Assembly (NCBI RefSeq): GCF_004570875.1
Contig: NZ_SPQK01000003.1
Coordinates: forward strand, 124,001-188,000
Reading direction: 5' to 3'
Length of the DNA: 64,000 nt
From: Blastococcus sp. CT_GayMR16
GTDB lineage: Bacteria; Actinomycetota; Actinomycetes; Mycobacteriales; Geodermatophilaceae
Of this stretch, positions 16,399 through 23,880 are shown in pieces (the first letter of the stretch is position 1; every line of letters starts with the position of its first letter). The notes beneath the pieces were generated by a model that worked only from the letters and a program-made list of their open reading frames with translations, did not search any database and was not told the DNA's origin. Position numbers and translations under genes: made by a program.

Positions 16399-18026
16399 CT
16401 GGAAATGGCAGCGGCGTCGCCCTGGCAGGGGACGACGCCGCAAAGACCGAGCGTCCGACCGAGAACACTGAGCCGTTTCCACTGTACGTCGCGGCCGAGC
16501 GTCGACACCGCGCCGAACTGGCCGAACAGTACGGGTCAGACGACCCGGCGAAGTGGCCGGAATACAAGCGCCCCGACACCGTGGAATGGAATCGGATGGT
16601 CGAGCAGCACAGGAAATGGTTGGCAGAGGCTGCGGCCGACGCCAGTTCGGTGCCGCAGGTCTGGTCGCGTCCCATCGAGCCGGCCGACCGACTGCCGTCC
16701 ACGTTCGGAATGCGGATCGACATCGACGGGCGCACCGGCCGGCTCATGGTCCGGGATGCCAACGGAGCGGAGTGGGAGCCCGACCGCCGTACCGAGCTGG
16801 CCATTCCCGGTCACGTCGAGGCCGCCGAGGCCCGCCACGCCGCCGGGCGGCACGCTGACGCAACCGAGCACGGCTGCCCGTCCTGCTGGGTCCGCCAGGA
16901 GCGGCACAGAAATCCCGCTGGCAGCGTCGGCTTGAGCGACGGCATCCTGATGGCCGCGGGTGGCATGGACACCGTGCGGGCGCGCTGGCGGGCGCATCTG
17001 CTGTCGAGCCGCCGCGTCGCGGAGGAGCGTGAGATTCGCGCACCCCGCGAGGTCAGCGTGGACGGGCCGGCGTACAGCAGGCTTGATGAGCTGGCGGCCC
17101 TGGTCGGCGCCCCGATGCTGGTCGAGGACGTCTTGCCAGCCGGAGAATTGGCCTGGCTGGTCGCTCGGGGTGGAGTCGGCAAGACGACCCACGTCGTGGA
17201 GCTGATCTGGTCGGTGCTGACCGGCCAGCCGTTCCACGGCCGCGCGGTCGACTCCGACGGTCGCGCACTGCTCGTGGCCACGGAAGGCACCAACCACCTC
17301 CCCGCCCAGTTCGCGGCGGTCGAGGCCCACCACGACAGGCCCTTGACGCCGGCCGAGCGGGCGGACCTGACGATCCGCACGCAGCCGGTCGACCTATTCG
17401 GTGGCGGCCCGGAGCTTGAGGAGCTGATCGAACGCTGCCGCCGGACGCTGCCGGACCTCGTCGTCATCGACACGTTCCAGCGCTGCGCCGGCCGGGCGGA
17501 CCAGAACAGCGCCTCTGACCTGTCCCGGATCACCGGCAACTTGGACCGGATCAAGCGAGCCAGCGGCGGCACCGTGCTCGTGGTCGCCCACGCCGGCAAG
17601 TCCTCCCAGGAGGCCCGCGGCTCGTCCGCCATGCAGGACGACGCGCGCGCCGTGTGGACGCTCAAGCGCGACGGCGATCGGGTTACCTGGGGCTTCCCGA
17701 AGGTCTACAACCGGCCGGACGGCTTCACGGAAACGCTGTACCCGCGGACCGTGGCCGGCGCGCTGGTCCTCGCCGACCAGCCCGACCCGGCCCGCGCCAT
17801 CGCGTGGACGTCGAACAGCTCCGAGGCCAAGGTCGTCGGCGCCCTGCGCCAGCTGGCCCCGCTGGGACCGCAGAGCCAGTCCGCCATCGTCCGTCAGACC
17901 GAGCCGCTCGCTCAGTCCGCCGTCTCTGCGGCCCTCGCTCGGCTCGTCAAGGAAGGCGCCGTCCACCGCACGGGGGCGCCTGGTCGAGGCGCTGCCTACC
18001 GCTTAGCCGACGAGGACCCGAGATGA
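16395..18026 (+). CDS. RepA-like AAA ATPase (element A)
   Basis: A 543-residue AAA_25/RecA-fold ATPase of the plasmid RepA or DnaB-like helicase type. Walker A GGVGKTT is at 259-265, Walker B LPDLVVIDTFQR near 355-366, and VLVVAHAGKSSQEARGSSAM is the sensor region of this family. The first 240 residues include CPSC in EHGCPSCWVRQE and have no clear domain. The C-terminus has a winged-helix pattern (QSAIVRQTEPLAQSAVSAALARLVKEGAVHR). It may drive replication of the excised circle, and a repeat cluster immediately downstream fits an origin. Confidence 0.82.
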   Translation: MTGNGSGVALAGDDAAKTERPTENTEPFPLYVAAERRHRAELAEQYGSDDPAKWPEYKRPDTVEWNRMVEQHRKWLAEAAADASSVPQVWSRPIEPADRLPSTFGMRIDIDGRTGRLMVRDANGAEWEPDRRTELAIPGHVEAAEARHAAGRHADATEHGCPSCWVRQERHRNPAGSVGLSDGILMAAGGMDTVRARWRAHLLSSRRVAEEREIRAPREVSVDGPAYSRLDELAALVGAPMLVEDVLPAGELAWLVARGGVGKTTHVVELIWSVLTGQPFHGRAVDSDGRALLVATEGTNHLPAQFAAVEAHHDRPLTPAERADLTIRTQPVDLFGGGPELEELIERCRRTLPDLVVIDTFQRCAGRADQNSASDLSRITGNLDRIKRASGGTVLVVAHAGKSSQEARGSSAMQDDARAVWTLKRDGDRVTWGFPKVYNRPDGFTETLYPRTVAGALVLADQPDPARAIAWTSNSSEAKVVGALRQLAPLGPQSQSAIVRQTEPLAQSAVSAALARLVKEGAVHRTGAPGRGAAYRLADEDPR

Positions 18027-18221
18027 AGGAAACCGCAGGTCAGCGACCACTCTATCTCTGGACCATCTCCGGCAGAGATGGAGCAGATGAAGCCCTCAGA
18101 TGGAGTGGAGATGCAAGAAACCGCAGGTCAGGGGCCACTTCATCTCGACCATCTCCCTTCATCTATCTGACTTCATCTCCCATCTCCCCCGACCAGAGGG
18201 AGGGGGAGATAGATGGAGATG
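18020..18221. repeat. CATCTC/GAGATG repeat cluster, putative origin
   Basis: About 200 bp holding nine copies of the hexamer CATCTC or its complement: 18020, 18064, 18075, 18108, 18141, 18150, 18174, 18181 and 18216. A longer direct repeat GAAACCGCAGGTCAG occurs twice, starting at 18029 and 18117. It begins at the end of the RepA-like gene. Iteron-like repeats next to a Rep-type ATPase suggest a replication origin or a Rep binding region; that is inference. Confidence 0.55.
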
Positions 18222-18282
18222 GAGGCCAAGCCCGCCCGGCGCTGGCCGACACAGGACCCGACCAACGGAGAGGCCACAGCCC

Positions 18283-18423
18283 ATGCACGACCACAGAACC
18301 GCCAGCCCGCGCTGGCCGGCGCTCGTCGCCTGGTGGCAGTTCGTCCTGCCGCCCGCCCCACTCGCCGGGGCGCCCGTCCCGGTGAACCGCACCAACAATC
18401 CGAAGGAGAACCACCATGTCTGA
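18283..18423 (+). CDS. Small hypothetical peptide before 18416
   Basis: A possible 46-residue peptide starting MHDHRTASPRWPALVAWWQF and ending in NPKENHHV, overlapping the start of the next gene by eight bases. A CGGAGAGG ribosome-binding sequence lies about 10 bases upstream of the ATG. One hydrophobic stretch is visible. It could equally be untranslated leader; evidence is spacing only. Confidence 0.35.
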   Translation: MHDHRTASPRWPALVAWWQFVLPPAPLAGAPVPVNRTNNPKENHHV

Positions 18424-19360
18424 GCTGTTGGAGACCCCCGAGACCACCGACCTGACGGACGAGGAGCGCACGGCGCTGGCCGGCATCGACCGACCCGACC
18501 TCGGGCCGGACGCGCGCACCCGGTGGGCCACACCGTCCCGCCGGGTGCGCGACGAGCCGGAATCGGCCGTCTACCTCACGCGCATTCGCGACAGGCGGCC
18601 GGCCTGGCATGACGCCTCCACCCCGACCGCGGTCGCCGAGGCGTGGTCGGCGGTCGAAGTCGCCATCGCCGCTGACCTCGCCGCTCGCTCCGAGTTCGCC
18701 GAACTGCCAGAGCGTGAGGCGGCCGAGCGCCGCGCCATTGGCGCGGCGGCTGTGGCCGGTAAGGACATTCCGGAACTGACCAACTGGGAGCGAGAGCGCG
18801 TCATTCTGCTTGCTCGTCACGCCGTACTGGCTCAGCGGGTCAAGGCTGCGGCCAGCGCTTACCAGGACGCCGTTAGCGCCTCCCTGCCGGCCTGGCGCAA
18901 GGCCCTGGTCTCTGCGGTCGAGCCGGCCCGGGTCGAAGCTCAGCGCCGTTTCGACGGCGTCGCAGAGTCGGTCAAGGCCTGGCGCGACGCCATGGCCGCC
19001 GCGCACGCGGTCGACTCTGCACTGCACCCCGACGACGCCCTGCCGACGACGCTCGACAGCAGTGCTCGCGAAGTCGTTACTCATGGTGTCCGTGCTGCTG
19101 CTGCACTCGATGCGCTACTCAACTCAACTCATCCTGTCGTCCGTGGTTCATACCTGAACCGTGACGACAAGATGCGTCCGCAGCGTTGGGTTCGCGAGGC
19201 GCTGAACGAAACTCACAGCGGCGCATCACAGTTGGAGAGCGTCGAGATTGCTGAGCGATTCACCGTCACTCAAATGACCATAAACAACCGCAATGAGCAC
19301 TTTCGTCGCGACAGCAGCAACAACGTCGATCTGACTGCTGACGAACTTTCCTCGCGGTGA
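18416..19360 (+). CDS. Helical hypothetical protein (element A)
   Basis: A 314-residue mostly alpha-helical protein. AAGGAG lies nine bases before the ATG. The middle is Ala/Glu/Arg-rich with likely coiled-coil segments (residues about 75-200). The last 90 residues use visibly less G+C-rich codons (Asn, Thr and Ser rich, e.g. TINNRNEHFRR), suggesting a recombined 3' end. No domain is recognised. It is the last gene of the plus-strand replication half of element A. Confidence 0.65.
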   Translation: MSELLETPETTDLTDEERTALAGIDRPDLGPDARTRWATPSRRVRDEPESAVYLTRIRDRRPAWHDASTPTAVAEAWSAVEVAIAADLAARSEFAELPEREAAERRAIGAAAVAGKDIPELTNWERERVILLARHAVLAQRVKAAASAYQDAVSASLPAWRKALVSAVEPARVEAQRRFDGVAESVKAWRDAMAAAHAVDSALHPDDALPTTLDSSAREVVTHGVRAAAALDALLNSTHPVVRGSYLNRDDKMRPQRWVREALNETHSGASQLESVEIAERFTVTQMTINNRNEHFRRDSSNNVDLTADELSSR

Positions 19361-19657
19361 AGCCGTCGAGCCGGCCAACCACCCTGGACGAGCCTCCGGG
19401 CGACGTGGCGGGCGCTGCCCACGGCGCCGCGGAATCGGCTCACCGGTCCGCCTTTGGCCGGCAAGTGCTGACAAGCTCGCCACGGTGCTCGGCTTGGCCA
19501 CGCCCGAACTGGCGCGGCGTGGCGTCGAGGTCGATCGCACGCAGGTCGGCGAGCTCGTCGTTCGGCTGTGAGCGCACACGATGTGGCCGGCTGAGTCGGC
19601 GCGTCGGCGGTTCGGCGAGTCGGCGAGTCGGCGAGTCGGCGAGTCGGCGGGTCGGCG
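19361..19657. other. Intergenic with coding remnant and 8-bp tandem array
   Basis: The space between converging halves of element A. A 35-codon plus-strand stretch at 19467-19571 (ADKLATVLGLATPELARRGV and onward to a TGA) reads like the C-terminus of a real protein but has no start, so it is probably a gene remnant. The tandem array at 19593-19656 follows. Confidence 0.4.
19593..19656. repeat. Eight tandem copies of an 8-bp unit
   Basis: Eight consecutive 8-bp units, five of them exactly GAGTCGGC and the others GCGTCGGC, GGTTCGGC and GGGTCGGC. The array lies just beyond the stop of the minus-strand gene at 19658. The unit length makes it a likely slippage hotspot; it is too short and lacks spacers, so it is not CRISPR. 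Confidence 0.85.
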
Positions 19658-20206
19658 CTACATGCGATGTCGCCACTCAAGGCGGAAGTTCACGTTCTGC
19701 GGATACTCTCCAACGGGGGCCGCGTCATCCGATACCCGACCGACGTACCAAAGTCCGCCATTTGTCGACTTGAGCGCACTTCCATGTTCCTCGTCCAGGA
19801 ACCGCCGAACTTCCAGGTAGTCGGCTTCTGTCGCGCAATGAACGCGCAGCATTCCCTCGGCCCCAGCCTCGGTGGGCGGGTCAAAGGAGATAACGTCCAC
19901 CCAGCAACCCGACTGCAGCATGTTGTTCCCAAACGCCATGCGCTGAGTTACCGAGTCCGGCGGCAGGTCCAGTTCAGTGACCGGCAACGTCACGACTGCG
20001 GGATATGTGGACGGATCGGCCGGCAGGGGATCGCCTAGCTGCAATCGGCGCGCACCGCCGTCGCCGCCGACGATTGTCACGGTGGCAGCGAGGTAGGCCA
20101 GGACTCCCTTGTACTCAGCCGGCGAGCTGGCGCGGATGGTCAACGTGCCTTGGCCGGAGTCGTTCAGGTCGAGGCTCACGAGGTCGAGGCGCACACCGTC
20201 TGGCAT
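19658..20206 (-). CDS. Beta-rich hypothetical protein with internal duplication
   Basis: A 182-residue protein with no signal peptide. Two halves resemble each other: LVSLDLNDSGQGTLTIRASS...AEYKGVLAYL and VISFDPPTEAGAEGMLRVHC...ADYLEVRRFL share spacing and hydrophobic pattern, suggesting a duplicated beta-alpha unit. No known domain is recognised. It is the last gene of the minus-strand block (HEPN-like, IF2_N, zinc-ribbon, this gene) of element A. Confidence 0.65.
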   Translation of the reverse strand: MPDGVRLDLVSLDLNDSGQGTLTIRASSPAEYKGVLAYLAATVTIVGGDGGARRLQLGDPLPADPSTYPAVVTLPVTELDLPPDSVTQRMAFGNNMLQSGCWVDVISFDPPTEAGAEGMLRVHCATEADYLEVRRFLDEEHGSALKSTNGGLWYVGRVSDDAAPVGEYPQNVNFRLEWRHRM

Positions 20207-20229
20207 GGCTCACCCTCTCCGATCGCGTC

Positions 20230-20427
20230 TCAGTCGCGCCGTACTGGCGGCTCCAGCCACCCACCGCCGTCGTTACACCCCGAGCAGAACAGCTGCATGC
20301 TGCCGTCCTTGTAGACGCGGGCCTGGTTGGACGTGACGGTGGCTCCGCCTGCGTCGTCGCACGGGTGGTCCCACCGCCAGTCGCCGGTCACCACGCGGAA
20401 CTCACCTTCGCTCACGCCGGACCACAC
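20230..20427 (-). CDS. Small zinc-ribbon-like protein
   Basis: A 65-residue protein containing CSGC (in MQLFCSGCNDGG) and an upstream HPCDD, giving three cysteines and a histidine that could bind zinc. Basic and aromatic residues are frequent. It is 23 bp upstream of the duplicated-unit gene on the same strand. The start could also be a GTG at 20415. Function unknown. Confidence 0.55.
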   Translation of the reverse strand: MWSGVSEGEFRVVTGDWRWDHPCDDAGGATVTSNQARVYKDGSMQLFCSGCNDGGGWLEPPVRRD

Positions 20428-20554
20428 TCCTCCGCTAGCACGCGGTGAGCCCCCGTGGCTGGCCGCTTCCGGAGCCTATGCCGGACCCCTGTCGGCGGCA
20501 CCCGGCAGGACCGGCGGCCCGGCTGGACAAGTCCGCCGGACCGCTGGCCACGAG

Positions 20555-21067
20555 CTACTGCAGGCCCGCCTCTCGCAGCACGGCGGCGATGGAGCCGAGC
20601 GAGGCCCCACCCCGGATGCGAGACAACACAGACTGACCCCGGACCACGGTCGGCAACATCTCCGGCGTGATGCCCGTCCGCGTGCATTCGGCCGCTAGGT
20701 CACCGTCATGAGGACCTAGGCCAGCACTGATCCAACGGCGCTTGTCCTCTGGGTCGATCCAATTTCGGAGATAGCTGTCGATCGGCCGACGCCGCGGCGG
20801 TGGAAGGTGGGTCGGCCAAAAGGGCTCCGGTGCCCTTTCGGATGGCGACACCGTCATGCGGCGGCCAGATGCCGAACTTCGCTGGGCCAGCCGCTCGCGC
20901 AACTGTCGCGCCGTGACTGCCTCAACTGTGCTGCTCGCGGATTTCACGAACTCGCCCATCTCCCTGAGGTGGGTGAGGACGGTCCTGCTGTCGACCCCGA
21001 ACTCTCGGGCCAACTCGTGGACTCTCGCTTTACCGGGCGTGATGAACTCCCTCGATTCGGCATGCAA
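20555..21067 (-). CDS. IF-2 N-terminal-domain (IF2_N) protein
   Basis: A 170-residue protein whose residues 12-58 match the small IF2_N domain of translation initiation factor 2 ([20 protein letters not shown] and [20 protein letters not shown]). IF-2's GTPase part is absent. The C-terminal 85 residues ([17 protein letters not shown]...[20 protein letters not shown]) are unrecognised, with a possible helix-turn-helix at the end. The domain could bind nucleic acid or ribosomes. It lies between the HEPN-like and zinc-ribbon genes in element A. Confidence 0.72.
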   Translation of the reverse strand: MHAESREFITPGKARVHELAREFGVDSRTVLTHLREMGEFVKSASSTVEAVTARQLRERLAQRSSASGRRMTVSPSERAPEPFWPTHLPPPRRRPIDSYLRNWIDPEDKRRWISAGLGPHDGDLAAECTRTGITPEMLPTVVRGQSVLSRIRGGASLGSIAAVLREAGLQ

Positions 21068-21523
21068 GATCGGGACCGATCCCGCATTAGCAGATTACGA
21101 CGCGGCTATGACAGAACCGAGCGGTCGACACGCGCGAGTCCCGGAGATGCACTGGGTTGCAGGAGGTCTAGATGGTCCCGACGGACCAGGCGCGTGAGCG
21201 TAAGGCCGTACGTCCCGACCGTTGGAAACCCGTACGGGATGCGGCCTGCTATGCGACCCGGTGAAATGGCAGCAGAACGTGAGCCCCCTCCCCCACCCCA
21301 TCATCGATGAATCAGGAGATGAATCGTGAGCGCAACGCACTCCTCCGGTATCCGAGGCGCGAAGCCAGCGATACTCAATCCGATTCACCTCGCGCGAGGA
21401 TTGCGCAATTATCCACCAGGAGCAACTCAATGCTGAGAGCGCAGCGCGCATCACGGCAGTTCCCCGACGGTGGCTCCGGAACCACTTCCAAACTGCGACC
21501 CGTGGGAAAACCTTGCCACGAGG
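21068..21523. other. 456-bp intergenic region, no supported gene
   Basis: Lies between the IF2_N gene and the HEPN-like gene. Open frames on both strands lack ribosome-binding sites and protein-like composition. Base composition is more mixed than in the flanks. It probably carries the promoter of the IF2_N gene (minus strand). Confidence 0.4.
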
Positions 21524-22318
21524 CTAGCTGAGACCCGTCGGCGGGCTCACGGCGTAGGCAATGAACATCGTACTGTCGTAGAATCCGTTTCGGTGAAAAT
21601 TGCCGCCACTAGTCATTGTAATGTTGGCTTCCGTCCGCTCCGAGACGTCCTGATTGTCCACCACCCAAGTGAGTTCGACCTGCGACCCGATCGCCTCGTC
21701 GACCTTGCGGTTCGCCTTACGCTTCAACTCAAGAGTCCAGGTGAGCGCGCGATCCTGTGGGTCGCGCCCGACGCACGTGAAGCGCACCGTGTCGCCCACT
21801 GACAAGCGAGTAGGTGGCCGTCGATCTTTCGTGACGTCGTTACCGAAACTATCGGTCACGGACTCAATCACCGGATACCATGCCGCGTCCGGACCTTGGG
21901 AGCTTCGGTATTGGGCCACGATATTGCCAATCTCCCCAGTCATGCCCGCCAGGAGTTGTTGCTCGAAGTACAGCAATTGCCGACCGTGCATCGGAGCGTT
22001 GCGGATGGCAGAAATCCGGTCGGAGTACACGGTCCACCGCTTCTTATCGCCCAGGATTTTGGCGAAACGCACCCAATGCTTGTCGATGATCTTTGCCAGC
22101 TGTAGGTGTTCGGTAAATGCCAGAAGGTCTTCTGATATGACGACCCCGCGCCGTCTCCCTCGCTCATACTCCTGCTTCTCGCGCAGCTTTTCCAGGTCAA
22201 TACCGGCACCCTCGTGCCAGTCCTGACCGAGCACGGCGCGGATAAGCTCCCGGAGGACACCCTCGAAGCGATTGATCAAATCACCCGGGCTGTCTGTGCC
22301 GCCCGGAGTCTCAGCCAT
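21524..22318 (-). CDS. HEPN/Swt1-like protein with C-terminal beta domain
   Basis: A 264-residue protein. Residues 10-130 are helical and carry RNAPMH, an R-x4-H motif of the HEPN type, in a context (VRFAKILGDKKRW...DRISAIRNAPMHG) resembling Swt1-family HEPN domains; many HEPN proteins are RNases in toxin or antiphage systems. Residues about 155-264 are beta-rich (LSVGDTVRFTCVGRDPQDRA...VELTWVVDNQDVSERTEANI) and look immunoglobulin-like. The ATG at 22318 is preferred over an upstream one at 22369. It is the outermost gene of element A, 92 bp from the right junction. HEPN assignment rests on motif and pattern only. Confidence 0.68.
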   Translation of the reverse strand: MAETPGGTDSPGDLINRFEGVLRELIRAVLGQDWHEGAGIDLEKLREKQEYERGRRRGVVISEDLLAFTEHLQLAKIIDKHWVRFAKILGDKKRWTVYSDRISAIRNAPMHGRQLLYFEQQLLAGMTGEIGNIVAQYRSSQGPDAAWYPVIESVTDSFGNDVTKDRRPPTRLSVGDTVRFTCVGRDPQDRALTWTLELKRKANRKVDEAIGSQVELTWVVDNQDVSERTEANITMTSGGNFHRNGFYDSTMFIAYAVSPPTGLS

Positions 22319-22410
22319 GGACGGAGGGTAGCGAGGCGGCCGTACGCCAGCCAGGTGTCTTCGTTGCACCAGTCACGGAGCGCCACGCATGCTTTAGTGG
22401 CTAGGTGTGG

Positions 22411-22587
22411 AGCGTCGTCTTGCCGGCCTGGGTGCCGCCGGAGACCAGGATGTTCAGCCCGGACGCGACCGCGGCCTCCAGGAAGCGGGCCGCCTGGGTG
22501 GTGATCGTCCCCAATGAGACGAGCTCGTCGAGGCTGTGCGCCTGCAGGACGAACTTGCGGATGTTGACCGCCATGTGGCGTCGCGTG
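22411..22587 (-). pseudogene. cpaF: cpaF/tadA, middle part stranded between two elements
   Basis: Encodes TRRHMAVNIRKFVLQAHSLD, then LNILVSGGTQAGKTT, the segment of the Tad ATPase that ends in Walker A. It has no start codon or ribosome-binding site and is bounded by the element A core (AGCG, 22411-22414) and the element B core (22588-22601). It directly continues the frame of 47503-47957 and is continued by 13854-14455. It survives only as a marker of the original gene. Confidence 0.9.
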
Positions 22588-22625
22588 ATGTCCGGGATGA
22601 CGCGCTCGCAGCCTCTTTGCGCAGG

Positions 22626-23735
22626 TCAGCGCAGGTATGCGACTCCCTCAGTCCGCACGGAGTCCGCAGATGATGCGAATGCCGCGTCGACAGCCGCACG
22701 GGTTCGGGTGTCCGCGTCGGGCCATAGGTGCGAGTAGGTCCGCAGGGTCTCTGTCTCGTCCGCGTGGCCAAGGACGTGCGCCACGGTCTTCACCGACTCC
22801 CCGTAGCGGATCAGCGCCGAGGCAGTGAAGTGCCGCAGGTCGTGGAACCGCGCGGTCGGGAGGCCGGCGCGCTTGCGGAGCGGCTGCCACACCGAGTTGT
22901 TGAAGGTGTTGGCCCAGATCGGACCGCCGGTGCGTGACCGGAAGACGAGGTCGTCCGGTCCGGCCGGGAACCCCGCCAGGTGCTCGGCCAGCGCCGAGGC
23001 GACAACGTCGGCCAGTGGCACCGTGCGGATACTGCCGCGGGTCTTCGGCGGTGCGAGCTTCGGCGGCGCTCCCGGCACGAGCGTCAGCTGCTCGACGACG
23101 TCCAGCTCCCGCTCGAGGAACCGGATCCTGTTCACCTTGAGGCCCAGTGCCTCGCCGAGCCGGAGGCCACAGCCGGCACCCAGGACGACGAGGGCGCGGT
23201 ACCGGTCGGGCGCCGCGTCGACCAAGGCCGCGACCTGCTCGACCGTCAAGGGGACGATCTTCTCCCGGTGCGGCCGAGGGGGAACGGTGTCCCGGCACGG
23301 TGACTTGGCGAGGAACCCGTCTTCGACGGCGTCGGCGAAGATGCCGGCTAGCAGCGCCATCATCTGCCGGCTGGTGGTCGGCGACAGCTTCGCCTCGAGC
23401 CCGCGACGGAACGCGAGCACCTGAGTTCTCGTGACTGCCGACAGCCGCTTGTCCCCGAACGCAGGCAGCAGGTGATTTCGCAGATAGGAGTCGTAGGCCC
23501 GGCGGGACGAGTCCCGTAGCGGCTGGGCGGGCAGCCAAGTCTCGACATAGGCACGGAAGGTGCTCCGGCCCCTCTTCGGGTCGACCCAGTCACCGCGCAC
23601 CAACGCCGCGGTCTGCTCATCGAGCCACCGCTGAGCGTCGACCTTGCGTTTGAAGTGGCGGGCATGCTCCTTGCCGTTCTCGTCCCGGTACCGCGGCCGG
23701 TATGTGCCGTCAGGCCGCCTCGCGATCGACGCCAC
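22626..23735 (-). CDS. int: Tyrosine integrase of element B
   Basis: A 369-residue phage-type integrase. The N-terminal arm-binding domain (MASIARRPDGTYRPRYRDEN) is followed by a core-binding SAM-like domain and the catalytic domain: the first Arg in GLRLGEALGL near residue 192, H-x-x-R in HDLRHFTA near 298, and the nucleophile in TLRTYSHLW near 334. Length is normal. It is 25 bp from the left attachment core, reading towards it. GCAGGTCAG, also found twice near the other end, overlaps its stop codon. Confidence 0.95.
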   Translation of the reverse strand: MASIARRPDGTYRPRYRDENGKEHARHFKRKVDAQRWLDEQTAALVRGDWVDPKRGRSTFRAYVETWLPAQPLRDSSRRAYDSYLRNHLLPAFGDKRLSAVTRTQVLAFRRGLEAKLSPTTSRQMMALLAGIFADAVEDGFLAKSPCRDTVPPRPHREKIVPLTVEQVAALVDAAPDRYRALVVLGAGCGLRLGEALGLKVNRIRFLERELDVVEQLTLVPGAPPKLAPPKTRGSIRTVPLADVVASALAEHLAGFPAGPDDLVFRSRTGGPIWANTFNNSVWQPLRKRAGLPTARFHDLRHFTASALIRYGESVKTVAHVLGHADETETLRTYSHLWPDADTRTRAAVDAAFASSADSVRTEGVAYLR

Positions 23736-23840
23736 CGCTCATCGCCTCCCTGGTCGTGAATCTGGCCATGGCCAGCGCAGTCTCGCCTGGCCTGCTGACC
23801 CGAACGCTGACACCGCGCACGGGACTTGTCTTCGGGCTCC

Positions 23841-23880
23841 CGCCTCCCTGGGGATTCACCGAGGCATCCCCAGGGAGGCG
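23841..23880. terminator. 15-bp stem-loop at end of relaxase gene
   Basis: Arms CGCCTCCCTGGGGAT (23841-23855) and ATCCCCAGGGAGGCG (23866-23880) pair perfectly with a 10-base loop that contains the relaxase stop codon. There is no T-run, as is common in actinobacteria. It probably ends relaxase transcription before the integrase. Confidence 0.75.

Larger units (their letters stand above)
14456..22410. mobile_element. Element A: serine-integrase integrative element in cpaF
   Basis: A unit of about 7.96 kb inserted in the Walker A codons of cpaF. Left half, plus strand: large serine integrase, small HTH protein, 53-residue peptide, RepA-like AAA ATPase, CATCTC/GAGATG repeats, helical protein. 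Right half, minus strand: four unknowns including an IF2_N protein and a HEPN-like protein. Joining the two ends rebuilds an attP-like dyad, AGGTGT-GGAGCG-ACACCT. There are no phage structural or conjugation genes, so it could be a plasmid-like integrative element or a phage satellite; the sequence does not decide between them. Confidence 0.88.

Noticed and set aside
19593-19656. Tandem repeats as CRISPR
   Set aside because: The unit is 8 bp without spacers and no cas gene is nearby.
14485-22410. Element A as a phage
   Set aside because: No terminase, portal, capsid or tail genes; satellite status remains possible.
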